Below, piece after piece: positions 9,001-16,200 of a stretch of 25,978 nt of DNA (positions are counted from its first letter, which is position 1; each line of letters begins with the position of its first letter). This stretch comes from an uncultured Pirellula sp. (lineage in GTDB: Bacteria; Planctomycetota; Planctomycetia; Pirellulales; Pirellulaceae). The stretch lies in NCBI GenBank assembly GCA_903892365.1, contig CAITIF010000060.1, positions 1 to 25,978 on the forward strand, given 5' to 3'. Under the pieces are notes generated by a model. It had not been told where the DNA came from. It did no database searches and saw nothing but the letters and a program-made list of their open reading frames with translations. Position numbers and translations under genes: made by a program.

Positions 9001-10161
9001 CCACCCATCACGCTGTCGCCTCAGTACTTCTTTGATCCAGACATCATTAACGGTGATACGCTCACCTTTAGTGTCACCACTAGCAATGAAGGCTTGGTTA
9101 GTGCTGCGATTGACAATGGGCAGTTAAGGTTGACGCTGGTTCCGAACGCTTCGGGTATTGCGACGATCACGGTGCGAGCCGTGGATGCCGCAGGTAACGC
9201 AGTCGAAGATAGCTTTGATGTCAACATCGAAGCGGTCAACGATGCTCCGCGTGCGGTCAACGATTTGTTCTATCAGACGCGTCAAACGGTCGACTTGCGA
9301 ACGACGGATGCTCGTGGGACCCTGACGCCGACCACACAAAACGACAATGGTGTTTTGGCCAATGATTCCGATATCGAAGGCAATACATTTACGGCGAGAT
9401 TGCGAACGGCTCCCACCTTTGGAACGGTCACTATCAACCCAGATGGAACCTTCCTCTATTCGCCGCGCAATGCACTTCAAGGTACGGTGGATTCCTTCGA
9501 GTACGAAGCGGTGGATTCCTTGGGTGCGGTGAGCTTGCCAGGTCGAGTGAACATCACGATCACGGCACCGCCTCCAGCACGTCATCAGAATCAGCAATTG
9601 AATCAGGACGTGAACGCGGACACCTTTGTTTCACCGATCGATGTGCTTTTGGTTGTTAACTTTATCAACTTCAGTGGTCAGTCGTCGATTTCGGTGATTG
9701 GTTTGCCGGACCCACCACCGTATCGCGACGTGAACGGAGACAACTCGATCAATGCCCTCGATGTGCTTGACTTAATCAACTACATCAACAGGCGTGGCAA
9801 TGGTGAGGGCGAGGGTGAGGGCCGTTCGTACGTGGGGCTTACCGTCGACACGACATCGGTCGCTGCACCGTTTGTGAATTCGGGTTCGCTGGGATGGAGC
9901 TCGGATGTCATGCGAAGTGCACCGAACCTTGGTACAACTATGCAAGTAGTGGCCGAGGGTGGGCGATTGGCAAACGCTGCGATGCCATGGACTGGGACGT
10001 CTGAAAAGACGAGTGCCCCGAGCTTGGCAGAGTACCTAGCAAGCTTCGGAAATGAGGCCGAAGAAGAGGCGGAACGGATTGCCAAATTGGTAGGCACCGG
10101 ACCGCAAAAAGAAGACTACGAATCGTTAGATTCCTTCTTTGCGGAAGCATTCGGACAATAG
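1..10161 (+). CDS. Giant multidomain extracellular protein ending in a dockerin pair (5' partial)
   Basis: The frame is open from base 1, and those first codons match the interior of the downstream paralogue, so the true start lies outside the window; the in-frame GTG at 25 is internal. Domains in order by base position: beta-helix remnant (1-520), two PPC domains (640-1107, 1291-1671), FEF module (1711-1980), beta-helix turns (2089-2460), FEF (2518-2871), PPC (3121-3510), FEF (3544-3834), beta-helix end and closing block (4100-5095), FEF array (5113-6990), GEVED (7075-7608), six cadherin-like Ig domains (7615-9578), dockerin (9583-9801), Gly/Glu linker and acidic tail ending LDSFFAEAFGQ. No transmembrane segment, LPXTG or PEP-CTERM anchor is visible. 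No catalytic motif is seen in the visible part; an N-terminal protease like the paralogue's could lie upstream. Inferred role: exported surface, adhesion or matrix protein. The reading frame is intact throughout. Confidence 0.97.
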   Translation, partial: NNSINGLEVRGDASTNNRDETVLAVRDLQRNVLTTESVWDDTDIVHVLFDSITVSNLEHSGGLRLQSAINESLVIKMEGQGSNFDKERGTGFTATGRLSSISDRVGGTVHVIGQPGFPVVLTSLRDDAVGSGTQPDGRPQTDTNNDGIASIPRPGDWRSMLFDSFSNDRHVVVAMEIEPPDTVAPGSNDSAVTAQYLGALAPNESTTDENLPLGYVVNGVLSEPNDQDVYSFVATAGTEVWFDIDSTRYSLDTVIEILNANGDLLARSDDSTNEQAGTDTIFTTPLIDSRNANPIVRRVNSASRRNESGLLKDDNTTNPKDAAVRILLPGVAGSTSSYFFRVRSKSLNVENSSAGLTSGSYTVQVRLRDQQEYPGSTVQFADIRYATNGVYTSGLPFHSPLTGEANASMFDGTDDNVTHVGNVHMSDRGAISVAGAISGGRPNVMTFDIGDIDLIRASGTSRYPISIDVDYADGLNRPDLTATLFGPGGNIIATSLDSNIIDDRPGPMKGSDLSDLSRGSVGARDPFIGPVSLARGRYRLVINGGNGDYQVEIRKSDNATRSTSSVYRGSNSTSVQISDGLVIPDKSVVELSDGSNRVRFQFTYDGTFDFGNTPVPISATSTRVQIADAFRDAVNTMFTQNRFRVTVANTDGPIVFPAVAATSTIVNFVGDVEFVSGADLFGVDSVLVFTGIGDVNIHRDQGQFIINASTVSDARDYGVFSGPADLYYADGRAAQPLYLIGGPTFLSNQAGAPSLGGQYARKLPVLNTVPFGVGSGSVAERAGVAPGLVVVNNILDSSGLGGIHVSGQTPMWRITAFPGKNDDLPANINFPEIPDHSGSFHADGDLLVLDYGRQRVTFEFEDLSGADAGGPILGSGVIGGNGWGANNVPIHYREDAGQLYLRSPDIPSGYSTDEVVKSIRDAIHASTLVTSGTTQNLRSWLEPEGRFVLPTDPANFGGSENSIIIEGPQAIQYVGRAGNPLEIVRLGEYQAAPFMRAVNNTIIGNDGRASFNAERIDSDANDTIAGAAETWQGTGTNTNTYTVDGVLRADPLSTGSSDVDLYKFYLNVGDRVLIDVDTSATATLDSALKVFDASGRAQIVSTGADITTSDNRNAPGENQARDAYVDFTASVAGVYYAAISASGNTNYDPLSLADRRRGATSGAYTLNLKVLKPESFVITVQDPSAYQDGETFTIDQVADFANTTSRSRTFEFTRSGNVQAGNVPVYIGDNYNYPDMARAIAGAINAAGMLNIQNLDNGDFGLANPLAPVSAIALGGINGHDPTMDVAGGSHGDLGINSGNIRGGQVQAGLGRYRGLFDQGAGSDQSPFDQSVNRGHFNRSMGHDRTMSSAFNNTNGRPVTSLGNGTTEKYVVVRNATSITSNGSIQVDKDTGANNNLNQILPESGILVMGGATPTVMNNVFLNVQTPIVQESNAAARPSAVVVGGNTYQYFETRAAFAYLGRGVEASPTNVPNTSLDFNFTAGDTEKLFVDAPGGQFLPGTSSQVIDSSIDSLPERAGFRAVKQAIGIAPSPVLAPDRDHTGQLRSDDPNIAPPSGLGGNVFKDRGATDRSDFVGPTAVTINPIDNDAERVDIDATASVLRLSSGVYPEFRIQLKDGFESSNLQAGTGIDDDSVVGRDGGNRLPGSVLTITENGRLLTEGIDYVFSYNRTTNEIILKPLAGIWKNERVYDITLNNKDRFVIDAAAGDDVSDGDTFVVRDSRGGNVTFEYESGFRLQMPKSLELNIPLAGGGAGGIADGDRFVLNNGTTSVTFEFDSNNNTIAGTTRIPFTTLSSRTEIATAILNAVSLVPNIQAKIDAPSGRLLINARAGAWLDTNNSGSLTQPLANTGLLVPLPNAIIDGRTFQVNDGNTSVVFEFNRNATAPNPNGNVRINVAQSTTAAQVAALIKAAMDGTALRLTSQIVDGNKLFLGLPKTGSVAVGTSGLVSVGVSRMLADGQSFVITRTVGSVVTSSTFELDFNGLSSVPNSTLVSLLSTDSQIEVGQKVADAIRNAGLNLNPVHLGDGNISIGGTSEYTISVANAPTMGLFGEPGVQGNTTLDILDTLLLQVPILGGTAIVEDSTFSITNNGRTVVFEFDGDLSGSTVPNSRVIRFTTAQSADQIATAMLPIIQNAGLGIVPRNIGNGRIDLGSLPTSSVSVMNSRLTTGRSNVNDGEFFIISNGLVTVTFEFENLSVANGRDPSRVPVRYNDQSSKNDVFLAMKAAIESSTLGLQTEVQANGIRLIDTPLFTTTIANAPSLSLTGVAGGAVPIRFVQDASFTPEKMQKAIIDAINQAQRDGRTTLQSKLRGGSTLFVENASTISAGVSSFFLRGIQDHADNFLKSNRINNETQFTILMPGVLLDFGDTPDPVTTTPGRYPTSLAFDGARHVSNATALRLGPTISSELDGSPTPKADADVGDDGVMFQFQGASKPMFNRNVDTTVTVTLTQPGIVDGWIDFNADGDWTDAGENVLSGVVFTESTLSQTFQIRVPANAPVPTVSTNSFARFRASTAGNTLPTGLALDGEVEDYLVRIVPGIPPVGTSDSYTMNEDQNGGYVTTDPTGSLTPANSVDNGVLANDLSRDGRPLLARVLTPPQNVVANSFVFNPDGTFTYVPTPNYFGQDTFVYLSYVNIDLAENEILESLVPTTVTFTIRPVNDVPTAGNFSQIIDEDVPLTLTTQQVIALSSALPGPANESNQQLSLSLPSGASTQGGTVSIVNGAILYTPQQDFSGEDTFTFTLTDNGLTGTNFDPLSITRTVTITVRDKNDAPIVTPKSFTIAEDGSDVRSTNFYINNDTAGPTPELLPPNAQTISFTSVEPRSEFGGTVSLANGQITYRPALDFNGTDRIYYTITDNGTSQGLADPQSSRGTVTVTVDPRLDDPRVSAQFGTLNMAEDAPARVLSFADYFFDPDVIPNGEVLTYRILSNSNPGLVEPTLAGGSVTIQPKPDQNGTAVIVFEARDNTDRFVTNTLTVIVSEAVDSPRLVSPLPNLNVNEDATIPPITLSPQYFFDPDIINGDTLTFSVTTSNEGLVSAAIDNGQLRLTLVPNASGIATITVRAVDAAGNAVEDSFDVNIEAVNDAPRAVNDLFYQTRQTVDLRTTDARGTLTPTTQNDNGVLANDSDIEGNTFTARLRTAPTFGTVTINPDGTFLYSPRNALQGTVDSFEYEAVDSLGAVSLPGRVNITITAPPPARHQNQQLNQDVNADTFVSPIDVLLVVNFINFSGQSSISVIGLPDPPPYRDVNGDNSINALDVLDLINYINRRGNGEGEGEGRSYVGLTVDTTSVAAPFVNSGSLGWSSDVMRSAPNLGTTMQVVAEGGRLANAAMPWTGTSEKTSAPSLAEYLASFGNEAEEEAERIAKLVGTGPQKEDYESLDSFFAEAFGQ
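640..1671 (+). other. Two PPC (pre-peptidase C-terminal) domains in the first protein
   Basis: The first copy (640-1107) carries NDQDVYSFVATAG and SLDTVIEILNANGDLLA, the usual PPC pattern of an Asp-x-Asp-x-Tyr-x-Phe strand followed by a D-x-V-I-x-hydrophobic strand. The second (1291-1671) is more divergent (GDIDLIRASG, then DYADGLNRPDLTATLFGPGG) and ends with GRYRLVINGG. The linker FADIRYATNGVYTSG is matched in the second protein by FADIRFATRGLDVSG, so the pair is one conserved block. PPC domains are known as small beta-sandwiches on secreted proteins; a structural role is inferred here. Confidence 0.65.
1711..3834 (+). repeat. Three scattered FEF modules in the first protein (1711-1980, 2518-2871, 3544-3834)
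   Basis: Each copy has, in order, a D-G-x-x-(F/L/V) start, a strand with the F-(E/Q)-F core (RFQFTYDG, TFEFEDLSG, TFEFTRSG), a G-(N)-x-P-(V/I) strand, and an amphipathic segment of the type I-A-x-A-(I/F)-x-x-A-(I/V)-(N/H). The middle copy is stretched by a Gly-rich insert. These are isolated relatives of the array at 5113-6990. I do not recognise an established family name for them. Confidence 0.6.
3121..3510 (+). other. PPC domain inserted within the beta-helix of the first protein
   Basis: TVDGVLRADPLSTGSSDVDL followed by YKFYLNVGDRVLIDVD and LDSALKVFDASGRAQ is a clear PPC pattern, ending with GVYYAAISASGNTNYD and GAYTLNLKVL. It sits between two beta-helix segments that are nearly contiguous in the paralogue, so it looks like a domain gained in this copy or lost in the other. 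Confidence 0.72.
4570..5095 (+). other. Beta-helix closing block of the first protein
   Basis: The block carries LRSDDPN, then GGNVFKDRGATDRSDFVGP, then LTITENGRLLTEGIDYVFSY. The paralogue has the equivalent GGNVFIDRGAVDRVDFIGP and LTENGRRLVEGSDYVFGF at about 20156-20565. The spacing of R-S-D-D-P and D-R-G-A recalls the end of choice-of-anchor Q type beta-helix domains, but this is inference. The second half resembles an Ig-like domain. Confidence 0.5.
5113..6990 (+). repeat. Tandem FEF module array, about six to seven copies
   Basis: Approximate unit boundaries are 5125-5235 (partial), 5230-5510, 5548-5840, 5857-6165, 6196-6495, 6493-6795, and 6796-6990 (lacking the front half). A typical unit of about 100 residues reads D-G-x-x-F-x-(I/V), a short turn, (V)TFEFD or close variants (TFEYE, TFEFD, VFEFN, TFELD, VFEFD, TFEFE), a G/N-rich turn, a strand, then an I-A-x-A-(I/M) helix ending in N-A-G or similar, and a G-x-I-x-L strand. 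The paralogue has a single unit at this place. At DNA level the units are well diverged, so this is an old protein-level repeat rather than a recent slippage product. Confidence 0.75.
7075..7608 (+). other. GEVED domain of the first protein
   Basis: The domain opens with LLDFGDTPDP, contains the calcium-site-like stretch DGWIDFNADGDWTDAGENVL, and closes with ALDGEVEDYLVRI, which gives the family its name. It joins the FEF array to the Ig array, as in the paralogue. GEVED domains are known from secreted bacterial proteins, often next to Ig-like repeats; the exact function is not established. Confidence 0.88.
7615..9578 (+). repeat. Six cadherin-like/Ig-like domains in the first protein
   Basis: Approximate domains are 7615-7974, 7975-8304, 8305-8640, 8641-8940, 8941-9240 and 9244-9578. 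Signatures include the N-E-D or D-E-D start, NGVLANDLSRDG and NGVLANDSDIEGN, NPDGTFTYVPTPNYFGQDTF, and joining motifs RPVND, DKNDAP and EAVNDAP. Domains four and five share the YFFDPD motif and form a close pair. Such arrays are known as stalks or adhesive segments in large secreted proteins. Confidence 0.82.
9583..9801 (+). other. Dockerin type I pair of the first protein
   Basis: Two EF-hand-like calcium loops are complete: DVNADTFVSPID and DVNGDNSINALD, each with acidic or Asn residues at positions 1, 3, 5 and 12, followed by the helices VLLVVNFINF and VLDLINYINRRG. Dockerins bind cohesins in cellulosomes; no cohesin-like domain is recognised in this window. The first loop is identical in the paralogue. 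Confidence 0.92.
9798..9826 (+). repeat. Gly/Glu-coding hexanucleotide repeat after the dockerin
   Basis: A short run of gagggc/gagggt/gagggc units encodes the linker GEGEGEG. A shorter, related Gly/Glu tract follows the dockerin of the paralogue at about 25430-25452. Such linkers commonly follow dockerin pairs in planctomycete proteins and probably act as flexible spacers. Confidence 0.7.
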
Positions 10162-10176
10162 ATTGTGTTTCGCTCA

Positions 10177-10204
10177 AGCCGGTATCTCGACAGAGGTACC
10201 GGCT
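10177..10204 (+). terminator. Intergenic hairpin between the two giant genes (terminator-like or attenuator)
   Basis: The arms agccggta and taccggct are perfectly complementary; inside them a T-G wobble and ctc/gag continue the stem around a gaca loop, giving about 12 paired positions. There is no T run directly after it, but a T-rich stretch lies at 10229-10239. It could weaken read-through between the genes, protect the 3' end of the first mRNA or act as an attenuator. The stem is clear; its function is inferred. Confidence 0.45.
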
Positions 10205-10256
10205 CCAACTAACTAGTAATCAACCCCATTTTCTTTTTTCAGTCTGCAAAGTCTCT

Positions 10257-10260
10257 AAGG
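10257..10260 (+). promoter_or_regulatory. Weak Shine-Dalgarno candidate for the second giant gene
   Basis: The sequence aagg ends 10 bases before ATG 10271, a weak match at slightly long spacing. The upstream in-frame stop at 10256-10258 overlaps it, which supports this ATG. Weak or missing Shine-Dalgarno sequences are common in planctomycetes. I see no convincing -35/-10 promoter in the 109-base gap. Confidence 0.35.
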
Positions 10261-10270
10261 TTCATCCAAT

Positions 10271-13200
10271 ATGGGAATTGACGCATCCAAATCGACCTAT
10301 CGCAATCGAGCAACGATCCAAGCGCGCCGGAATCAACTTCGCTCGCTCCTTTGTGAGACTCTCGAACGCCGCGAGCTGATGGCGATCGATGGGCCTCGAT
10401 TGTTGTCGATCGCTCCGAATTCGGGTGAAATTTTTTCGACGACAAGCCCTAACACGTTGGACGAATCGCCGCGCGAGCTGGTATTACGATTCGACTCAGC
10501 GATTGCTCCAGCGACGCTTCAAAATGGAATACGGATCAGCCGTTCGGGCGGGGATGGAGTCTTAGGAACTTCCGTCCTGAACGTCATTCCGGACGTGGTT
10601 ATACCACCAGCCTTTTTGAACTTCCCTGATCCTACGAATCAACGCATTGTGGCAGCGCGCTTCTCACAGCCATTGCCGGACGACCTTTACAATGTTGAGA
10701 TCTTTGGGGCTGCGGTGGATGGTGGGTCGCCGATCCGCGATACCCGTGGTCTAACACTTTTGACAGGTGGTAGCGGCAAAGTCACTTACCAATTTGATCT
10801 TGAAATTGGTACCAAGATCATTGCGGTTGTTCCGCAGCCAATCGACCGAAGCGTTAGCGGTGTTTTAACCCAGCGCAGCAGAGATATTGAAGTTTATTTT
10901 AATGATGGTGAGCTGTTTGAAAGGTCGGTAACGACGGGCTTTTCGAATCCTAATCCGCCGGTGGTGGATCCCCAGTTTTATAATCTGATTTTCACGAATG
11001 AATCCATCAGCCCTAACGATGACGAGTCCTTTCGACCAACGACCATCACCTATGATTCGGTGCTTCGAAGAGCAACGCTTACCTTCCAACAGGATTTAGA
11101 TCAGCTGCCGACCATCAAAGGGTCTGGTACCTTTCGATTGCGAGTTGGGTCCAACGACCCTGTTGCCTCTCGGTTGAATCCGGTTTCGCCAATGAGTCTT
11201 GATTTGTTGACGGTTCCAAGTGATCCAGGTGGGGTTCTGAGCGCAGCACGAGATCTAGGGGCCGTGAATGGATCGTTTTCGACAGTGATTTCGCAAGAGA
11301 TTCGATCCGTCAATCCATTGATTTTGGACTTCCCTGGATCCAATTTTGAGCCTGGGCATCGGGACATTCAGGATGAGACGCATTTGGGTGGGGAATCTGG
11401 AGATTTCGCCGATGCGAATCCGGAGATTACGACGGTGCTCTACAGTTTCATGGACAATCAGTCTTATGGAAGGGACATTGCTAACCGACCTGTATTTAGT
11501 TCGATCACACCAGAGCAGAAGCAACGCGTCCGAGAAGTTTTTGAGTTCTACTCAGCACAACTTGGAATCGATGTGGTGGAACATCTTGGTCCAACCGTAG
11601 ATGGGGATGGAATCAAAAAAATTGTCGTTGGTGATTTAGCTCCAAACGGCGGCGAGAGCGGACCAGGGGATGTGATTGGTTTGGCCGCGTTGGGTGGTGA
11701 ATTGGCCATCATGGACGGCTCGGAAGCTTGGGACAATACGTTCGGATATGGTTCTAACATTCCGGGAACGCAGAGCTTCTTTGAAACATCATTGCATGAG
11801 ATCGGGCACTTGTTGGGATTGGGGCACACCTATGATTTGCCACCCGGAACTCTGCAAGGCAGCAATGGGGCGCTTGGAAGTCCGGCCAATCCGCTCGAAC
11901 AAGTCTTCCCTGGCAATCACGATGTAGTCCATGGGCAGCATATGTTTCGTCCTGATAACCGAGACGTCGATTTGTATCGATTCACGGTAGCGCCAGGTAC
12001 TCGTGGCGAATTGAGAGCCGAGACAATCGCAGAGCGGCTTAACAGTTCCAGCAACCTGGATACTTATTTGGCATTGATGAAGCGAGAAACCAATGGAACG
12101 TTGACCATTGTTGCTGCCAACAACAATTACTTCAGCGAAGATTCGTTGGTGATGGCGAATCTGGAGCCGGGCGAGTACTTCTTGTCGGTGACGGCCAAGG
12201 GTAACGAAGACAATAATCCCCTGATCACCAATTCCGGTAGCGGTGGTGCAAGTCAGGGTAACTACCAACTGCGCCTTGATTTCAAGAGTTCAGTCGCAAG
12301 CAGTTTATCCGAAAGCCATTCCATCAACACAAGTTTACCAAAGACGGCCCTGGATGGTGACGGAGATGGACTGGCTGGCGGCAATTTTGAGTTTTGGTTC
12401 CGAGCAGCGACAGCGTTCACACCAGCGACAAATCCAACGACACGGACTTTGTTTGTGGACAAGGCCTTCGCGGGTGCGACCCGCAATGGCTCCCTGGCCA
12501 ATCCATTCAATCGAATCGTAGAAGCCACCGCGGTAGCGCGACCGGGCGACATCATTCGCTTGGTGGGGGACAATCGCACTCCCGATAATTTGACTGATGA
12601 TGCGGCTTTTGAGATTGGTGATGGTGGAGGATCGGTTGGAACGCTTCGTGATGGATCGACGTTAAGCGTGCCTCGAGGGGTTACTTTGATGATCGACTCT
12701 GGGGCCATTTTCAAGTTCGGTGGCAGCCGTATTTTGGTTGGTAGCAACGACAGTACGACGGACCGCAGTGGGGCTGCGATTCAGGTCTTGGGTACTCCGC
12801 AAAGACCTGTGTACTTCACAAGCTATTCCGATGAAAGCTTGGGTAGAGACACCAATCCGTTGAACACGGTTCCTACGCCAGGAAACTGGGGTGGTATCGA
12901 AATTCGAAACGATTTCGATAGGGCTCAAGGACGATTTGATCGCGAACGCGAAGGTATTTTCCTCAATACGATCTCCAATGCAGATATGCGATTTGGTGGA
13001 GGATTGGTCGGTGTAGGAGCATTGGCAAAGACAGTCAATCCGATTGACTTGTCGGAGGCTCGACCATTGATCGTGGGAAATAGAATTTCGTTCAGCGCGG
13101 ATGCGGCAATGAGCGCTGATCCGAATAGCTTCGAGGAAACCCTATTCACCGAACAACGTTATCAAAATGGTGGTAGCTTCATTCCGGATTACACACGGAT

Positions 13201-16200
13201 TGGTCCGGATATTCGTTCCAACACACTGTTGGATAACTCCACGAACGGACTTTTCGTTCGCATTGATACACTAGCAGGCTCCGGCTTGAAGTCGCTAGGG
13301 GTGCCGGCTCGCATCAACGATTCAGAGATCACCATTGTGTTGGGCGAGAACGTTGTCATCGAAGGAACTCCGGGTGGATCTTTGGCTGAAATGATAGGTC
13401 CAGAGGTATCGCTTGTTTCACTCAATGTGGTCTTGCCAACAGGTGGAAGCACTGGCTTTGCGGCGGCGACCGGTTTGGAGTACATGATTACCTATGTAGA
13501 TCGATTCGGCCAAGAGAGCCTGCCTAGCGCGGTGATGAACACGGTTGTGCCTATCAATCGATCTGTCCAGTTAGCAAATCTCCCCAGCGCAACTCTGGAT
13601 TACGTATCGCGCAAGATTTATCGTCGCGAGAACAATGCAGGAGCGTTCCTGTTGGTATCGACAATCAACAAGGACGACACGGTCTTCGTTGACAATGGGC
13701 GATTCATCAATGGCTCCATGCAAACTTTGGGGCAAGTCGATTTACGGAGAGCCCGTCGCGACGCCAGCTTGGTGATTGATCCAGGCGTTGTTATCAAGAG
13801 CCAAGGGGGGCGGATTGAGGTCGGCATCGGGGCCACCATGTTGGCTGAAGGTACTATTGCCAAACCTATCGTGTTCACCTCGAGACGTGATGATCGCTAT
13901 GGCGCAGCGGGAAGTCTTGCGAGCCTCGCAGAAGCACGCGAAGGGTATGATACCAACAATGACGGTTCCGCCTCGGTGGGTGGTGCGGGAGACTGGGCTG
14001 GTATTATTTCTCGTCATTTGGGCGAATTGAGCATCGACAACGCAGTCATTACCTTTGGCGGTGGTGAGTCGCGTATTCCCGGTGGTTTCGCATCGTTTAA
14101 TGCGATTGAGGCCTACCAGTCGTCGCTTCGTCTGACAAACTCCGTGATTGAAAACAATGGATCGGGTGCAGCCCGACCTGGAACGACCAACCGTGACGCT
14201 CGAGGAGTGAACGAAGAAGCGGTGATCTTTGTGCTCGCAAGCCAACCGGTCATTCTTAACAATGCGATACGAAACAATGCAGTAGCCGACACTGCCGCGG
14301 TAAGCATTGACGCGAATGCAATGAATACGAAGCGAGTTGTCGATTATGGCCGCTCGACAGGTCCCAACCAACGCGAAAGCATCGGTCTTGGCAATTTCGG
14401 TCCCCTGGTGACGAATAACCGTCTTGGTGGTAATGCTCTGAATGGAATGCGAGTTCGCGGAGCAACGTTAACGACCGAAAGTGTTTGGGATGATACGGAC
14501 ATTGTTCACATCTTGCAAAGCGAGATCATTGTACCGGACTTCCATACCTATGGTGGATTAAGGTTGACCAGCAAGTCGAACGAAAGCTTGGTCGTCAAGC
14601 TTTCGGGTACCAACGCTGGGTTTACAGCAACGGGACAACCATTAGATATCATCGACCGCATTGGCGGTTCGGTACAGTTTTTGGGGTCGCCAGGTTTCCC
14701 TGTCGTGTTGACCAGCCTAAGCGACGACTCGATTGGAGCAGGGTTTGGGTTTGATGGTCGATCGTTATTGGATACTAACAATAACGGCAGTTCCCAAGGG
14801 GTCGTCGGTGATTGGCGATCGATCCGTGTTGACGCATTCGCCAACGATCGAAATGTGGATCAAGCGTACGAACGTGAAGCGGATCTCATTTCCAATGAAG
14901 GCGTTAACGACTTCCCAGACGACGCTCAGGACATTGGTCAAGTTGCCGCCAACATCAATGCAGGTGACGAAAACATTCGCCTCGGAACAACACTTACCGG
15001 TTCGATCGCCTCCCCGAGCGATATCGACGTGTATCGATTCACGGGAACGGCCGGAACGATGGTTTGGATCGATATTGATCAAACATCGGGTTCGCTTGAC
15101 ACGGTGGTAGAACTGATCGACGGAAACGGGCAAATTATTGCGCTGAGCGATAACTCCGTGGATGAGTCTATCGCGGGTTCGGTCTTTTTTGATCAGTCTC
15201 AGATTCCGATCAATCGTACCTTCCCGATGGATCAGATGGCATCGGTCAAACGCAACGCGTTGAGCAATGCCCAGGTGGATTTCTTGAGCACGAATCCCTT
15301 GGATGCTGGCTTCCGAGTGTCGCTGCCGGGATCGGCTAACAGCATCAACGATTACTTTATTCGTGTGCGTAGCAGCAACGTGACGCCGACGACGGTGAAC
15401 CCGTTGTCACGTCTCACCGATCCCGCTTTGGTTCGCGAGGGCATCTCGGTCGGTCTCTACAAGCTCCAAGTTCGATTGCAACAAACGCAAGAGGTGTCCG
15501 GTTCCACGGTTCGTTTTGCAGACATTCGCTTTGCAACGCGTGGTTTAGATGTTTCAGGCCAGCCTATGCATTCGATGCTAGTGGGTGAAACTGGTGAGGC
15601 GGATCCAGCGGAAGGTGTTTCGAATCTTCCGAACCCACAGCCAGTGGGGAATGTTTTGGCGAGTGATCGAAGTGCAATCTCGATTGCTGGTCGATTGACT
15701 ACGAATCAGGATGTGGATGCTTTCAGGTTCACGGTTGCCCGCCAAGGGATTCAACAGGTGAGCACTACGGCAGATAGTCATATCTCGGTCATCATTGATA
15801 TTGACTACGCGGATGGACTTGGACGTGCAAATACACAACTTGCTGTTTACACAGCGGCTGGTCAGCTTGTTCTGGTCGCGGATGATTCCAACATCCATGA
15901 CGATCAAGTCGCTCCGACCCAAGAGGGTAACACGTCTGATCTATCACGAGGTTCGTTCGGTAAACGCGATGCTTTCCTCGGACCTATCGAGCTACCCGCT
16001 GGTGATTACATCCTAGCCATCTTCAACAAATCGCAATCCGTCGCTGAATTGGTCGATAAGTACACCGTTAGCGGGGTGGGTGATTCAAGGTTTGAACCAA
16101 TTGACTCGGTAATCCGAATTGCGGAAGATCGATTTGATACGTTACCGCCAATGAGACAAACTACGGCTGCGCCAGCTGAGCGCGAAGACCTTTTTGCGAC

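Noticed and set aside
10100..10158. LPXTG or PEP-CTERM type anchor at either C-terminus
   Set aside because: No LPXTG, no hydrophobic segment and no terminal basic cluster are present; both tails are acidic.
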